From Olleya marilimosa CAM030 (lineage in GTDB: Bacteria; Bacteroidota; Bacteroidia; Flavobacteriales; Flavobacteriaceae), in assembly GCF_000518485.1 (NCBI RefSeq), contig NZ_JADR01000006.1:186001-250000 (forward strand): a stretch of DNA of 64,000 nucleotides, in the 5' to 3' direction. The notes under the pieces were generated by a model, which saw nothing but the letters and a program-made list of their open reading frames with translations, did not search any database and was not told where the DNA came from. Both the position numbers and the translations under genes were made by a program. Shown here piece by piece: positions 54,009 through 63,087 of the stretch (within the stretch, counting starts at the first letter, position 1; each line of letters begins with the position of its first letter).

Positions 54009-54433
54009 CCTTCAATAACGTCTTTATATTCTTCAAAAAAAGCTTCTAAAAGGGTCATATGTGTATTAAAAAACACCATAACTTCCTGCCATGTATTTTT
54101 ATTATGGATAGATACTTTGTGACCTAAAGGCACATAAATACGTGATATTTCTTTACCATTATCTAATAAAAATTCTTCATCATATATAGCCTCAGGTAAG
54201 TAATCCTCTATTAAAATAGATTTTAAAGCCACTAATTTTTCCCAGTAGTTAATTCGGTTTTCTAGGTCGTCTTCTAAGTCAAGCGCTATCAAGGCTTTTT
54301 TATTATCAAAATAAAATTTTAAGCTTAAGCCTTTTAGTTTAGTGTTATATAATATCCATTTTCTGGGAAATGACTTACCAAAACTGGTCCAAAATAGTTC
54401 TTTAATTTGTCTGGATTCTTCTTTAGAAAACAT
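54005..54433 (-). CDS. DUF4268 family protein
   Basis: This 142-residue soluble protein opens with SKEESRQIKELFWTSFGKSF and contains GLSLKFYFDNKKALIALDLE, which I recognise from DUF4268, a domain also found with restriction-like nucleases. No catalytic nuclease motif is visible in this short version, so it is not called a nuclease. It stands alone on the minus strand. Confidence 0.75.
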   Translation of the reverse strand: MFSKEESRQIKELFWTSFGKSFPRKWILYNTKLKGLSLKFYFDNKKALIALDLEDDLENRINYWEKLVALKSILIEDYLPEAIYDEEFLLDNGKEISRIYVPLGHKVSIHNKNTWQEVMVFFNTHMTLLEAFFEEYKDVIEG

Positions 54434-54507
54434 AATTTTAATACTGTATTGGATGAAATCTTTATTGTTATGATTTCAAATTCTTAAATCAAGAAATTAC
54501 TAAAACA

Positions 54508-55179
54508 TTAAATTAAATAGGCAATTACAATACCCAAAACAATGGTACTTAGTTTTGCTAAATTAAATTTATGACCTTCGCTACTTTCAAATAAAATGGT
54601 AGTACTAATATGTAAAAATATACCAATAACTAAGGCAGAAACTTCGTAATAATAGTTTTCAAAAAACTGAAATTGTGTTGATAAAAACACACCTAAAGGC
54701 GTCATTAATGCAAACAATAGTAAAAATAAAACAATTTTACTTTTGCTTAAATTAGACGCTAAGAAAAAAGTTGATAATATTATAGCAACAGGTAATTTAT
54801 GGATGATTATACCATAAATTAAATGATCGTGTGCTTCAATTGGGATGCCTTCTAAAACACTATGGATACTTAAACTAATAAATAATAACCACGGAAATTC
54901 CACACTATTTTTATTAATATGTACATGACCATGTTCTGCACCTTTAGAGAAAAATTCTAAAATTATTTGCAACAAAATACCAATCATAATAAACAATCCA
55001 ATAGGTTTGCCTTCACTATTATAGACTTCTGGTAAAAAATGAAATACAGTTATAGATAATAAAAAAGAACCACTAAAAGCAAGTAATAATTTAAGATTAC
55101 GGTTATGTTTTGGTTTAAATACTAGCACGATTAAAAAACCTAAAACAACAGCGATAATTGGTAATAAAAAATTTTTCAT
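54508..55179 (-). CDS. ZIP-family metal transporter
   Basis: This 223-residue protein has about eight transmembrane helices. The paired metal-site motifs HSVLEGIPIEAHDHLIYGI (helix 4) and IIHKLPVAIILS (helix 5) are the ZIP signature. A His/Glu-rich loop (GAEHGHVHINKN) precedes them. It would import zinc or another divalent metal. It starts nine bases after the methyltransferase gene end on the same strand and may share its transcript. Confidence 0.9.
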   Translation of the reverse strand: MKNFLLPIIAVVLGFLIVLVFKPKHNRNLKLLLAFSGSFLLSITVFHFLPEVYNSEGKPIGLFIMIGILLQIILEFFSKGAEHGHVHINKNSVEFPWLLFISLSIHSVLEGIPIEAHDHLIYGIIIHKLPVAIILSTFFLASNLSKSKIVLFLLLFALMTPLGVFLSTQFQFFENYYYEVSALVIGIFLHISTTILFESSEGHKFNLAKLSTIVLGIVIAYLI

Positions 55180-55187
55180 GTCCTCAA

Positions 55188-55919
55188 TTATTTAAAAATC
55201 ATGATTAAACGTTCGGACGTTTTTTTATGAAATTTACTAAGCTTATAATCTCCAAAAACATCTAACAAATAGACTCCAGCTTGTTCAAATAAAGCTTCAA
55301 AATCTGCAAGGCTAAACGCTTTTACACGTTCCTGAAACTGGTAGTTTTCACCTTCAAAAGTAAAGCTAATGTCTTTAATTATGTAACCATGTTCCACACG
55401 TCTTTTTTGTAAAAAGTCAATCCCTTCAACCGTTTTAGTATTTTCAGGCACTAAGTTTTCTATAATGTATTCGGTATTCATAAAGTCAATAACACCAAAA
55501 CCAAATGCGTTTAAATTAGCTTTAATCGCTTTTATCGTTGCTAAATTATCAGATTCGTTTTCAAAATATCCAAAACTGGTAAATAGGTTAAACACAGCAT
55601 CAAAAGTTTCGCCAAAAGGCTGACACATATTATGTACTTTAAAGTGTAAGCTATCGTTTTCAAATTGTTTGGCGTAATTAATACTGTTTTCAGACAAATC
55701 TGCACCAACAACATCGTATCCAATGGAGTTTAAATACACTGCATGACGACCTTTTCCGCAAGCCAAATCTAAAATTTTCCCATGTTCCGGAACATTCAAA
55801 TAATCCGTCAAATTAGACATAAAAGTCTCAGCTTCAGTATGATCTCTGTCTTTGTAAAGTATGTGGTAAAATGGACTATCAAACCAAGATGCGTACCATT
55901 TATTTTCGTTTTTATTCAT
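55188..55919 (-). CDS. Class I SAM-dependent methyltransferase
   Basis: I start the protein at 55919 (MNKNENKWYASWFDSPFYHI), because the family begins there; the 28 codons of upstream frame run through the intergenic repeat. The 243-residue enzyme has motif I in ILDLACGKGRHAVYLNS near residue 50 and VVGADLSENSINYA after it. Its substrate is unknown. The repeat at 55941-56010 lies just upstream. Confidence 0.82.
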   Translation of the reverse strand: MNKNENKWYASWFDSPFYHILYKDRDHTEAETFMSNLTDYLNVPEHGKILDLACGKGRHAVYLNSIGYDVVGADLSENSINYAKQFENDSLHFKVHNMCQPFGETFDAVFNLFTSFGYFENESDNLATIKAIKANLNAFGFGVIDFMNTEYIIENLVPENTKTVEGIDFLQKRRVEHGYIIKDISFTFEGENYQFQERVKAFSLADFEALFEQAGVYLLDVFGDYKLSKFHKKTSERLIMIFK

Positions 55920-55940
55920 ATATTTTTTTTGGGGTTTAAA

Positions 55941-56010
55941 CTTCCGCTTAAGCTCCAGTTTAACAGGCTCTCGCAACTCGCTCTCTGCGAGGAGCTCAAA
56001 CAAATTGCTC
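55941..56010. repeat. Intergenic repeat remnant
   Basis: CTTCCGCTTAAGC (55941-55953) matches the start of the element at 12120. It is followed by GC-rich sequence with a CTCGCA...TGCGAG stem (about 55972-55994). Together these look like a degenerate copy of the dispersed family. It lies between divergent genes, in their upstream regions. Confidence 0.4.
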
Positions 56011-56060
56011 CATCCTTAACCCAATTATTTATAAAGGTTATATTTCCGACAAAAATAGAG

Positions 56061-56068
56061 TATTTTTG
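56061..56068 (+). promoter_or_regulatory. -7 element of the RlmL-like gene
   Basis: TATTTTTG matches TAnnTTTG and lies 20 bases before the ATG at 56089. Confidence 0.55.
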
Positions 56069-56088
56069 CAAGGTAATAGACGAAAAGA

Positions 56089-57252
56089 ATGGAAGAAAAT
56101 TTCAATATGGTTGCCAAAACTTTATTTGGCTTTGAAGAGTTACTATCAAAAGAGCTTAGACAACTTGGCGCACAAAACATAAAAGTAGGTGTGCGTAACG
56201 TTAGTTTTTCTGGAGATAAAGGGTTTATGTACAAAGCAAATTTAGCGCTACGTACTGCTACTAAAATTTTAAAACCAATACATAGTTTTAAGATAAAAAC
56301 AGAACAAGATTTATACGATCAAGTGTATAAAATGGATTGGACACCTTATTTAAAGCCTACTGGTACTTTAGCAGTGGATGCTACAATAAACTCTACCGTT
56401 TTTACACACTCGTTATACATTGCACAAAAAACTAAAGATGCTATTGTAGATAAGTTTAGAGACGAAACAGGTGAGCGTCCTAATGTGGATTTAAAATTTC
56501 CAGATGTCAAAATTAATGTCCATATAGATAGAGAACAATGTAATATCTCGTTAGATTCTTCTGGAGATTCCTTACACAAACGTGGTTACAAATTAGCAAC
56601 TAACATTGCACCTATTAACGAAGTTTTAGCAGCAGGAATTATTATGTTATCAGGTTGGGATGGACAATCAGATTTAATAGATCCTATGTGTGGTAGTGGT
56701 ACTATATTAGCAGAAGCAGCAATGATAGCTTGTAACATACCACCAAACTTAATGCGTAAAGAGTTTGCTTTTGAACGTTGGAATGATTGGGATGTTGATT
56801 TATTTGAAAAAATAGAAGAGTCTTTAATTAAAAAAACTAGAGATTTTCATCATAAAATAATTGGTTATGATAAGTCTCCAAGTGCTGTAGCTAAGGCTAA
56901 AGAAAACATTGCAAATGCACATTTAGAAGATTTTATAACCATACAACACGAGGACTTTTTTAAGACCCAAAGAGGAGGAGAGTCTAAACTACATATGGTC
57001 TTTAATCCACCTTATGGAGAACGTTTAGATATTGAAATGGAAAGTTTTTACAAAAACATTGGAGATACTTTAAAACAAAATTATCCTAATACCAATGCTT
57101 GGTTTATAACTTCAAATTTAGATGCTTTAAAGCATGTAGGTTTACGACCGTCTAGAAAAATCCATCTAATGAATGCGATGTTAGACTCGAGATTAGTTAA
57201 ATACGAGATTTATGCTGGAAGTAAAAAAGGGAAGTACATGGATAAAGACTAA
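56089..57252 (+). CDS. rlmL: THUMP-domain RNA methyltransferase (RlmL N-terminal half type)
   Basis: This 387-residue protein has a THUMP RNA-binding region (about residues 40-160) and a class I methyltransferase domain. The latter contains DLIDPMCGSGTILAEAAMIA near residue 200 and the catalytic MVFNPPYGERL near residue 305. The NPPY tetrad marks N-methylation of an exocyclic amine. It corresponds to the N-terminal (m2G2445, RlmL) half of E. coli RlmKL; the RlmK half is absent. The target by homology is 23S rRNA. Its stop overlaps the next start by one base (TAATG). Confidence 0.82.
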   Translation: MEENFNMVAKTLFGFEELLSKELRQLGAQNIKVGVRNVSFSGDKGFMYKANLALRTATKILKPIHSFKIKTEQDLYDQVYKMDWTPYLKPTGTLAVDATINSTVFTHSLYIAQKTKDAIVDKFRDETGERPNVDLKFPDVKINVHIDREQCNISLDSSGDSLHKRGYKLATNIAPINEVLAAGIIMLSGWDGQSDLIDPMCGSGTILAEAAMIACNIPPNLMRKEFAFERWNDWDVDLFEKIEESLIKKTRDFHHKIIGYDKSPSAVAKAKENIANAHLEDFITIQHEDFFKTQRGGESKLHMVFNPPYGERLDIEMESFYKNIGDTLKQNYPNTNAWFITSNLDALKHVGLRPSRKIHLMNAMLDSRLVKYEIYAGSKKGKYMDKD

Positions 57253-58886
57253 TGAAAAATAAACTAACTAAAAATATCATATCTCTATTTAAGTTAGCAA
57301 GTATTATTAGTATCCCATTATTTGGACTGATTTTATTAGGGGTTTTTGTAATACCAGAAAGTCTTATTTATATAAAAGAAGTTATTGGATTTGGGTTTTT
57401 GACGCTTATCGTTTTTAGTATTACAGTTATATTTAGTAGTAATAAAGTTAGACAATTTTTAAGTCTAATTTTTTTAACGTTACTGTCGTTTTTAGTGTTT
57501 GTAAAGCTTAGTTTTTACCATAATTATGGTGTAAAAATTAGTGCTTCGGCACTTTTTGTAATTTTTGAAACAGATACGACTGAAAGTTCTGATTTTTTAT
57601 CAAATTATTTTGATGGATTTGTTTTTGGTCTAGCCATTCTGTTTACTATAATATTGCCTGTATTTGCTAAATGGTTACTTGTTAAAACTAATATTTCTGG
57701 ACGATTTAGATATATAAGTGTTTTAGCTATTAGTACTGTTGTCGCTTCTAGTTATGCTATAAACAAGCGTTTTGATGCTGAAAATATTGTTGTAACCAGT
57801 ATTACAAGCTATTCTGAATTTATTAGTTTACGTAAAGATTTAAAAACAGATTTAGCTAAGCCTGTTTCTAACTATGTTAATGTGGCTAAAATTGACACAA
57901 CTGCACAAACTCATGTTGTGATTATTGGAGAGGCTACTTCAAATTGGCATATGCAATTATATGGTTATAACCGACCAACCAACCCTAAATTATCTAAAAT
58001 TAGAGAACAGCTAATTGTTTTTGATAGTGTTATTTCTCCTCATGTACATACTGTAATGTCTTTGGATAAGATATTGACGCTTTCTGATATGCATGCACCT
58101 AATAAAAAAAATAACACGTCTATTGTTCAATTGGCAAATGCTGCAGGATATGACACTTATTGGATTTCTAATCAAAGACCAGTTGGTTTGCATGAGCGTA
58201 TCTCGTCAATTATTGCTAATGCAGCCAAGGAAAAATATTTTGTCGCTACGGATAATTCTGATGACATTATTTATGACGAAGCACTTTTACCAATATTAGA
58301 TAAAGTATTAGAAAAGCCTAGTAAGCAAAAAATAATATTCCTGCATCTAATTGGTACGCATGGTCGTTATTCTAGTCGTTTTCCTGAATCTTATAATTAT
58401 TTTAAGGATAATAGTTTAAATACAAAGTTTAAGCATGACCAAGCATTTAAATTGATTAATGAATATGATAATGCGATTAGATATAATGATAATGTAGTAA
58501 ATTCAGTTATAGATAAAGTTAGGCAACAAAACACAAATAGTTTTGTTCTATATTTTTCTGATCATGGAGATGAGTTATTTGATACTATAGATTTTATTGG
58601 TCATAATGAATATCAAGCAACTAGGCCAATGTATGAGGTACCATTTATAGCATGGTTATCTGATGAATATAAATTAAACTTTAATCAAACCAAGCGCTAT
58701 AACAACTTTACAAAGCGAGCCTATAATTTGGAAGATTTTATCTATAGCTTTGCTGATTTGGCTAAAATAAATTTTAAGCAAATGGATAGTGCTAAAAGTG
58801 TTTTTAGTGACCGTTTTTTTAGAAAACCTAGATTAATTAGGGATAATGAAGATTATGACTTAAGATTGAAGACGTTAGAAAATTAA
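57252..58886 (+). CDS. Phosphoethanolamine transferase (EptA/CptA family)
   Basis: This 544-residue protein has five N-terminal transmembrane helices (to about residue 170) and a periplasmic sulfatase-fold domain. The nucleophile is Thr229 in VVIIGEATSNWHMQLYGYNR, equivalent to the GEST motif in CptA; metal-site residues follow in FLHLIGTHGRYSS and LYFSDHGDELFD and FIGHNEYQATRP. It probably transfers phosphoethanolamine from phosphatidylethanolamine to lipid A or core sugar. This changes surface charge. The ATG overlaps the RlmL-like stop by one base, so translation is coupled. Confidence 0.85.
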   Translation: MKNKLTKNIISLFKLASIISIPLFGLILLGVFVIPESLIYIKEVIGFGFLTLIVFSITVIFSSNKVRQFLSLIFLTLLSFLVFVKLSFYHNYGVKISASALFVIFETDTTESSDFLSNYFDGFVFGLAILFTIILPVFAKWLLVKTNISGRFRYISVLAISTVVASSYAINKRFDAENIVVTSITSYSEFISLRKDLKTDLAKPVSNYVNVAKIDTTAQTHVVIIGEATSNWHMQLYGYNRPTNPKLSKIREQLIVFDSVISPHVHTVMSLDKILTLSDMHAPNKKNNTSIVQLANAAGYDTYWISNQRPVGLHERISSIIANAAKEKYFVATDNSDDIIYDEALLPILDKVLEKPSKQKIIFLHLIGTHGRYSSRFPESYNYFKDNSLNTKFKHDQAFKLINEYDNAIRYNDNVVNSVIDKVRQQNTNSFVLYFSDHGDELFDTIDFIGHNEYQATRPMYEVPFIAWLSDEYKLNFNQTKRYNNFTKRAYNLEDFIYSFADLAKINFKQMDSAKSVFSDRFFRKPRLIRDNEDYDLRLKTLEN

Positions 58887-59648
58887 TTATTCTATTTCCT
58901 TTTCCTCATCTTTCTTTTTAACAGTTTTAGATTTATTTTTTTTAAATAAAGGTATTAAATAAGATACACTATAACCATATCCAACACCAATACGACCAGA
59001 GTCAAACGTTTTATTAAAACCTGGAACAAATAAATTTTCAAAACCAACAGGTTGATCTTGCGTTATCATACCTTTTAGTTGTGCGTTTATTCCAAAATAT
59101 AAGTTATTTAAAACTTCTGCTTTAATACCAATAATCAACTCAATCCATAATGCAGACAGACCAGAATATTCCTCAGTTTCTGTGCTTGAAAATTGTGGTT
59201 GCCAATATTGATCTGTGTTATATATAGTATAGTTATTCCTAGTTTGACTAAAAGTGCTTGCGCCAAGTCTAAAACCAGTATAAATCATATTATCTAAACC
59301 ATCCCAATTATTGTGCATATTATAATCAACACCTGCTTTAAAATAGCTTCCTTTGGCTGTAACGCTCAAATAGTCATTAGTCGTTATTTTTTCTTCTGTA
59401 CCGATTTCTCCTGCCAAAAACCAATCTCTAGTAAGTCTGTAGTCCGCATTTAGTTCAAACCCAGAATACTCATCATCTAAAGCGGTTCTAATTAATTTAC
59501 TAGCGTCAGTTCCTATTCTTAAACCGTATTTTAACTTGACTGTATCTTTTTTAGTAATAAGATCTTCCTCTTGTGCTTGTAGTGAGAAACATAAGCACAA
59601 TAATAGACTAATGGTTAAAGTAATAGTGTGTTGTTGTTTCATCTTCAA
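58887..59648 (-). CDS. DUF6048 family outer-membrane-like protein
   Basis: This 253-residue protein has a signal peptide (LLLCLCFSLQAQ) and then beta-barrel-like alternation, with a lysine-rich C-terminal tail (KKNKSKTVKKKDEEKE). DUF6048 proteins are confined to Bacteroidota and are found with DUF6452 and RlmD, as here. Its first 41 bases overlap the end of the DUF6452 gene. It may be a partner of that lipoprotein in the cell envelope. Function unknown. Confidence 0.78.
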   Translation of the reverse strand: MKMKQQHTITLTISLLLCLCFSLQAQEEDLITKKDTVKLKYGLRIGTDASKLIRTALDDEYSGFELNADYRLTRDWFLAGEIGTEEKITTNDYLSVTAKGSYFKAGVDYNMHNNWDGLDNMIYTGFRLGASTFSQTRNNYTIYNTDQYWQPQFSSTETEEYSGLSALWIELIIGIKAEVLNNLYFGINAQLKGMITQDQPVGFENLFVPGFNKTFDSGRIGVGYGYSVSYLIPLFKKNKSKTVKKKDEEKEIE

Positions 59649-60126
59649 TTGTTAAATTATCATTTTCTGGTTGTGCTAGTATGATCCAATTACCATCCGT
59701 TCCACCATCTATAGCTACTATGACGTTATTAAATATGGTTTTGTAACCACATGCTCTAGAGACGTAAACATCTTCAGTTTCATAAGTTATTGTAACGGTA
59801 TCACTATTACCAGATGTCACAATACCATCCGTATCTAAAACAGTGTCACTAATTAAAGTAAAGGTTGTGCTATTTTGGTCAGTTCTTAGCGGTAAAATTA
59901 ATTCATCTACATCAACAACACTATAACCTGGTAACACATTGTCGTTATCTAAACCAATAACGTATAAATCATTTACAGTTTTTGGGTTTTCTGGCAAAGC
60001 ATTATTAAAAAAGCCAATAACTAAGCTAGGTGTTGTAGGTGTGGTTTCTGGACACAAATCGTCACGTTCGCAAGTCAAAAGACTAATGCAACAAAGTGTA
60101 AGTAGAATTAATTTTATTTTTTTCAT
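59608..60126 (-). CDS. DUF6452 family lipoprotein
   Basis: This 172-residue protein has a lipoprotein signal (CCISLLTCERD; lipidated Cys about residue 19) and a beta-rich domain with SRACGYKTIFNNVIVAI. It matches DUF6452, a Bacteroidota family. It lies 12 bases after the rlmD stop and overlaps DUF6048 by 41 bases, so the three genes form one operon. Function unknown. Confidence 0.78.
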   Translation of the reverse strand: MKKIKLILLTLCCISLLTCERDDLCPETTPTTPSLVIGFFNNALPENPKTVNDLYVIGLDNDNVLPGYSVVDVDELILPLRTDQNSTTFTLISDTVLDTDGIVTSGNSDTVTITYETEDVYVSRACGYKTIFNNVIVAIDGGTDGNWIILAQPENDNLTIEDETTTHYYFNH

Positions 60127-60138
60127 AAACTTAAAAAG

Positions 60139-61551
60139 CTATTTCTTTTCTAAAAGTACAATATTTTCAACATGATGTGTTTGCGGAAACATATCTACTG
60201 CTTGCACTTTAGTTATAACGTATTGCGCTTTCATTAAAGCTAAATCTCTGGCTTGTGTAGCACTATTACAGCTTACGTAAACTACCTTTTTAGGAGCTAT
60301 GTTTAATATTTGCTGTACAACATCTTTATGCATACCATCTCTAGGTGGATCTGTTATAATTACGTCAGGTTGACCATGAGTATTAATAAACTCTTGATTA
60401 AATACGTTTTTCATGTCTCCTACAAAAAACTCGCAATTAGTAATATTATTGCGTTCAGCATTTTCTTTTGCAGCACTAATAGCATCTGGAACAGCCTCGA
60501 CACCAACTACTTTTTTAGCTTTTTTAGACACAAATTGTGCAATGGTACCTGTACCAGTATATAAATCGTAAACAAGCTCGTCGCCTTTTAAATCGGCAAA
60601 ATCACGTGTTAATTTATATAGCTCAAAAGCCTGATTAGAGTTAGTTTGGTAAAACGATTTAGCATTAATTTTAAAAGTTAAACCTTCCATTTCTTCAAAA
60701 ATATGATCTTCACCTTTATAACAAATCACATCTTGATCGTAAATAGTATCATTAGCTTTTTCGTTAATAATATATTGTAATGAAGTAATTTCTGGGAATG
60801 TTTCAGCAACATAATCTAATAATAGTTCACGTTTAGCTTTATCTTCTTTAAAAAACTGAATGACAACCATTATATCACTAGTTGATGATGTGCGTATCAT
60901 CATAGTACGTAGTAATCCTGTTTGATTTCTTGTATTAAAAAACTCCAGATTATTTTTTATTGCAAAATCTTTAACAGCATTTCTAATCGCATTAGAAGGA
61001 TCGGCTTGTAAATGACACTTTTTAATGTCCAAAATTTTGTCCCACATTCCTGGAATATGAAAACCTAAGGCATTTCTGTCTCCTAAGTCTTGATCAGATT
61101 GGACCTCTTCTAAGGTTAACCATCTAGAATCACTAAAAGAAAATTCCATTTTGTTTCTGTAAAAATATTGTTCTGCAGAACCTAAAATAGGTGTTACTTC
61201 AGGTAAATCTAAGTGACCAATCCTTGTTAAGTTATTGGTAACTTCCTTTTGTTTGTAAAATAATTGGTGCTCATAACCCATATCTTGCCACTTACAACCA
61301 CCACAAACACCAAAATGTTGGCACTCTGGAGTAGTACGTTTATCACTAAGTTTATGAAACACGGTAGCCTTACCTTCAAAATAAGCCTTACGTTTTTTAA
61401 AAGTTTGTACATCTACAATATCTCCTGGTACTGCATTTGGTAAAAATATAACACGTCCATCAGGTGCTTTAGCTACAGTTTTACCTTTTGCAGCTGCATC
61501 TATAACCTCGACATTTGTAAATATTTGTTTTCTTGTATTTTTTCTAGCCAT
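60139..61551 (-). CDS. rlmD: 23S rRNA (uracil-5-)-methyltransferase RlmD
   Basis: This 470-residue enzyme has a TRAM domain (about residues 8-65), then the iron-sulfur site C77-x5-C83-x2-C86 with a fourth cysteine in DIKKCHLQ, as in RumA/RlmD. The methyltransferase part shows VYDLYTGTGTIAQFV, VIITDPPRDGMH and the catalytic cysteine in VVYVSCNSATQARD. It makes m5U1939 of 23S rRNA. A -7 element lies at 61556-61563, only five bases from the ATG, which predicts a leaderless mRNA. Confidence 0.93.
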   Translation of the reverse strand: MARKNTRKQIFTNVEVIDAAAKGKTVAKAPDGRVIFLPNAVPGDIVDVQTFKKRKAYFEGKATVFHKLSDKRTTPECQHFGVCGGCKWQDMGYEHQLFYKQKEVTNNLTRIGHLDLPEVTPILGSAEQYFYRNKMEFSFSDSRWLTLEEVQSDQDLGDRNALGFHIPGMWDKILDIKKCHLQADPSNAIRNAVKDFAIKNNLEFFNTRNQTGLLRTMMIRTSSTSDIMVVIQFFKEDKAKRELLLDYVAETFPEITSLQYIINEKANDTIYDQDVICYKGEDHIFEEMEGLTFKINAKSFYQTNSNQAFELYKLTRDFADLKGDELVYDLYTGTGTIAQFVSKKAKKVVGVEAVPDAISAAKENAERNNITNCEFFVGDMKNVFNQEFINTHGQPDVIITDPPRDGMHKDVVQQILNIAPKKVVYVSCNSATQARDLALMKAQYVITKVQAVDMFPQTHHVENIVLLEKK

Positions 61552-61555
61552 GTGG

Positions 61556-61563
61556 CAAAAGTA
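61556..61563 (-). promoter_or_regulatory. -7 element directly before rlmD
   Basis: The minus strand reads TACTTTTG, four bases upstream of the ATG at 61551. It is the same box, at the same distance, as in front of the efflux gene at 27963. Confidence 0.55.
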
Positions 61564-61630
61564 CTTTCTTTTTTATTAGTAAAAAACTACACACAATAAT
61601 TTTAATTAGCAAGTTATATTTATTAATTTG

Positions 61631-61725
61631 CAACTTCTTAGGGATGATTTCTCTCCCACGCTGAATTTTCGAGCTTTCGAAAGGATAAAGGTACAGAAGG
61701 AATGGCTACTTTATAACTTTTTAAA
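61631..61725 (+). promoter_or_regulatory. Structured, GC-richer leader of rocD
   Basis: After an AATTTG box (61625-61630), the leader has GGGA paired with TCCC (61641-61657) and TTTCGA with TCGAAA (61667-61682), then a purine-rich GGATAAAGGTACAGAAGGAA segment. The composition stands out from the AT-rich gap. A four-codon frame (ATGGCTACTTTATAA) follows. No known riboswitch class was recognised. Confidence 0.35.
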
Positions 61726-61736
61726 TAATAAAAAAA

Positions 61737-63017
61737 ATGGCTGTTTTAAACCAATTAACGTCGCAAGAAGCGATGGACTTAGAAAACAAATACGGAGCAC
61801 ACAATTACCATCCACTACCTGTCGTGTTAAGCAAAGGGGAAGGTGTATATGTTTGGGACGTAGAAGGAAAAAAATATTATGATTTTTTATCAGCATACTC
61901 TGCTGTTAATCAAGGACATTGTCATCCTAAAATTGTAGGAGCAATGGTTAAACAAGCACAAACATTGACGTTAACGTCGCGTGCTTTTTATAATGACATG
62001 TTAGGTAAATTTGAAAAATTTGCTACTGAAACGTTTAACTACGATAAGTTATTACCAATGAATACAGGAGCTGAAGCGGTTGAGACTGCTTTAAAACTAT
62101 GTAGAAAATGGGCTTATGAAGTTAAAGGAATAGATGAAAACGAAGCAGAAATTGTTGTTTGCGAAAACAACTTTCATGGTCGTACGACTACAATTATATC
62201 GTTTTCTAACGATCCTGTAGCACGTAAAAACTTTGGACCTTATACTAATGGATTTATTAAAATTGAATACGATAATCTTCAAGCTTTAGAAGAAGTATTA
62301 ACTAATAACAAAAATGTTGCTGGATTTTTAGTAGAACCTATCCAAGGTGAAGCTGGAGTTTATGTGCCAAGTGAAGGCTATTTAGCAAAAGCAAAAGCAT
62401 TATGTGAAAAGCATAACGTTTTATTTATTGCAGACGAAGTGCAAACAGGTATTGCTAGAACAGGACGCTTATTAGCAACTTGTGGTAATTGTACTTGTGC
62501 AGACAAACATTGTTCTGGTACTCCAGAAGTTAAAGCTGATATTTTAATTTTAGGTAAAGCGTTATCAGGTGGTGCATATCCTGTAAGTGCTGTATTAGCT
62601 AATGATAATGTAATGAATGTTATTAAACCTGGTAATCATGGTAGTACTTTTGGTGGTAATCCTGTAGCAGCAGCAATTGGTACTGCAGCTTTAGAGGTTA
62701 TTAAGGATGAAAAGTTAGCACAAAACGCTTTTGATTTAGGAGAAATATTTAGAGCTGAATTATCTAAATTTATCGAGACTTCAAATATTGTAAAATCGGT
62801 TAGAGGTAAAGGGTTGCTTAATGCTATTTTAATTAATGATACAGAAGATAGTGACACTGCATGGAACATTTGTATTGCTTTACGTGATAATGGTTTATTA
62901 GCTAAACCAACACACGGAAACATTATTAGATTTGCACCACCTTTAGTAATGACTAAAGCGCAATTATTGGATTGTGTTAGTATTATTACAAGTACTTTAA
63001 AACAATTTGAAAAGTAA
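61737..63017 (+). CDS. rocD: Ornithine aminotransferase
   Basis: This 426-residue class III PLP enzyme converts ornithine and 2-oxoglutarate to glutamate semialdehyde and glutamate. It shows DFLSAYSAVNQGHCHPKI, MNTGAEAVETALKLCRKW, NFHGRTTTIISFS, and the PLP lysine, Lys274, in LILGKALSGGAYPVSAV. A cysteine cluster, C249-x2-C252-x-C254-x4-C259, is inserted just before the PLP lysine region (TCGNCTCADKHCSG). That insert is absent from Bacillus and mammalian enzymes as I remember them, though I recall similar ones in other Flavobacteriaceae. Confidence 0.93.
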   Translation: MAVLNQLTSQEAMDLENKYGAHNYHPLPVVLSKGEGVYVWDVEGKKYYDFLSAYSAVNQGHCHPKIVGAMVKQAQTLTLTSRAFYNDMLGKFEKFATETFNYDKLLPMNTGAEAVETALKLCRKWAYEVKGIDENEAEIVVCENNFHGRTTTIISFSNDPVARKNFGPYTNGFIKIEYDNLQALEEVLTNNKNVAGFLVEPIQGEAGVYVPSEGYLAKAKALCEKHNVLFIADEVQTGIARTGRLLATCGNCTCADKHCSGTPEVKADILILGKALSGGAYPVSAVLANDNVMNVIKPGNHGSTFGGNPVAAAIGTAALEVIKDEKLAQNAFDLGEIFRAELSKFIETSNIVKSVRGKGLLNAILINDTEDSDTAWNICIALRDNGLLAKPTHGNIIRFAPPLVMTKAQLLDCVSIITSTLKQFEK

Positions 63018-63036
63018 TTTAATACGATTTTAAATA

Positions 63037-63066
63037 AAAAAAAGACTGTCATTGACAGTCTTTTTT
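63037..63066. terminator. Bidirectional terminator after rocD
   Basis: AAAGACTGTC pairs with GACAGTCTTT around three bases, with A residues on the left and T residues on the right. It serves rocD on the plus strand and the type IX cargo gene on the minus strand. Confidence 0.9.
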
Positions 63067-63087
63067 GTTTAGTATAATATTTTTAAT

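Noticed and set aside
62636-63052. Minus-strand 138-codon frame over the end of rocD
   Set aside because: Antisense to a secure gene and crosses into the terminator; no domain.
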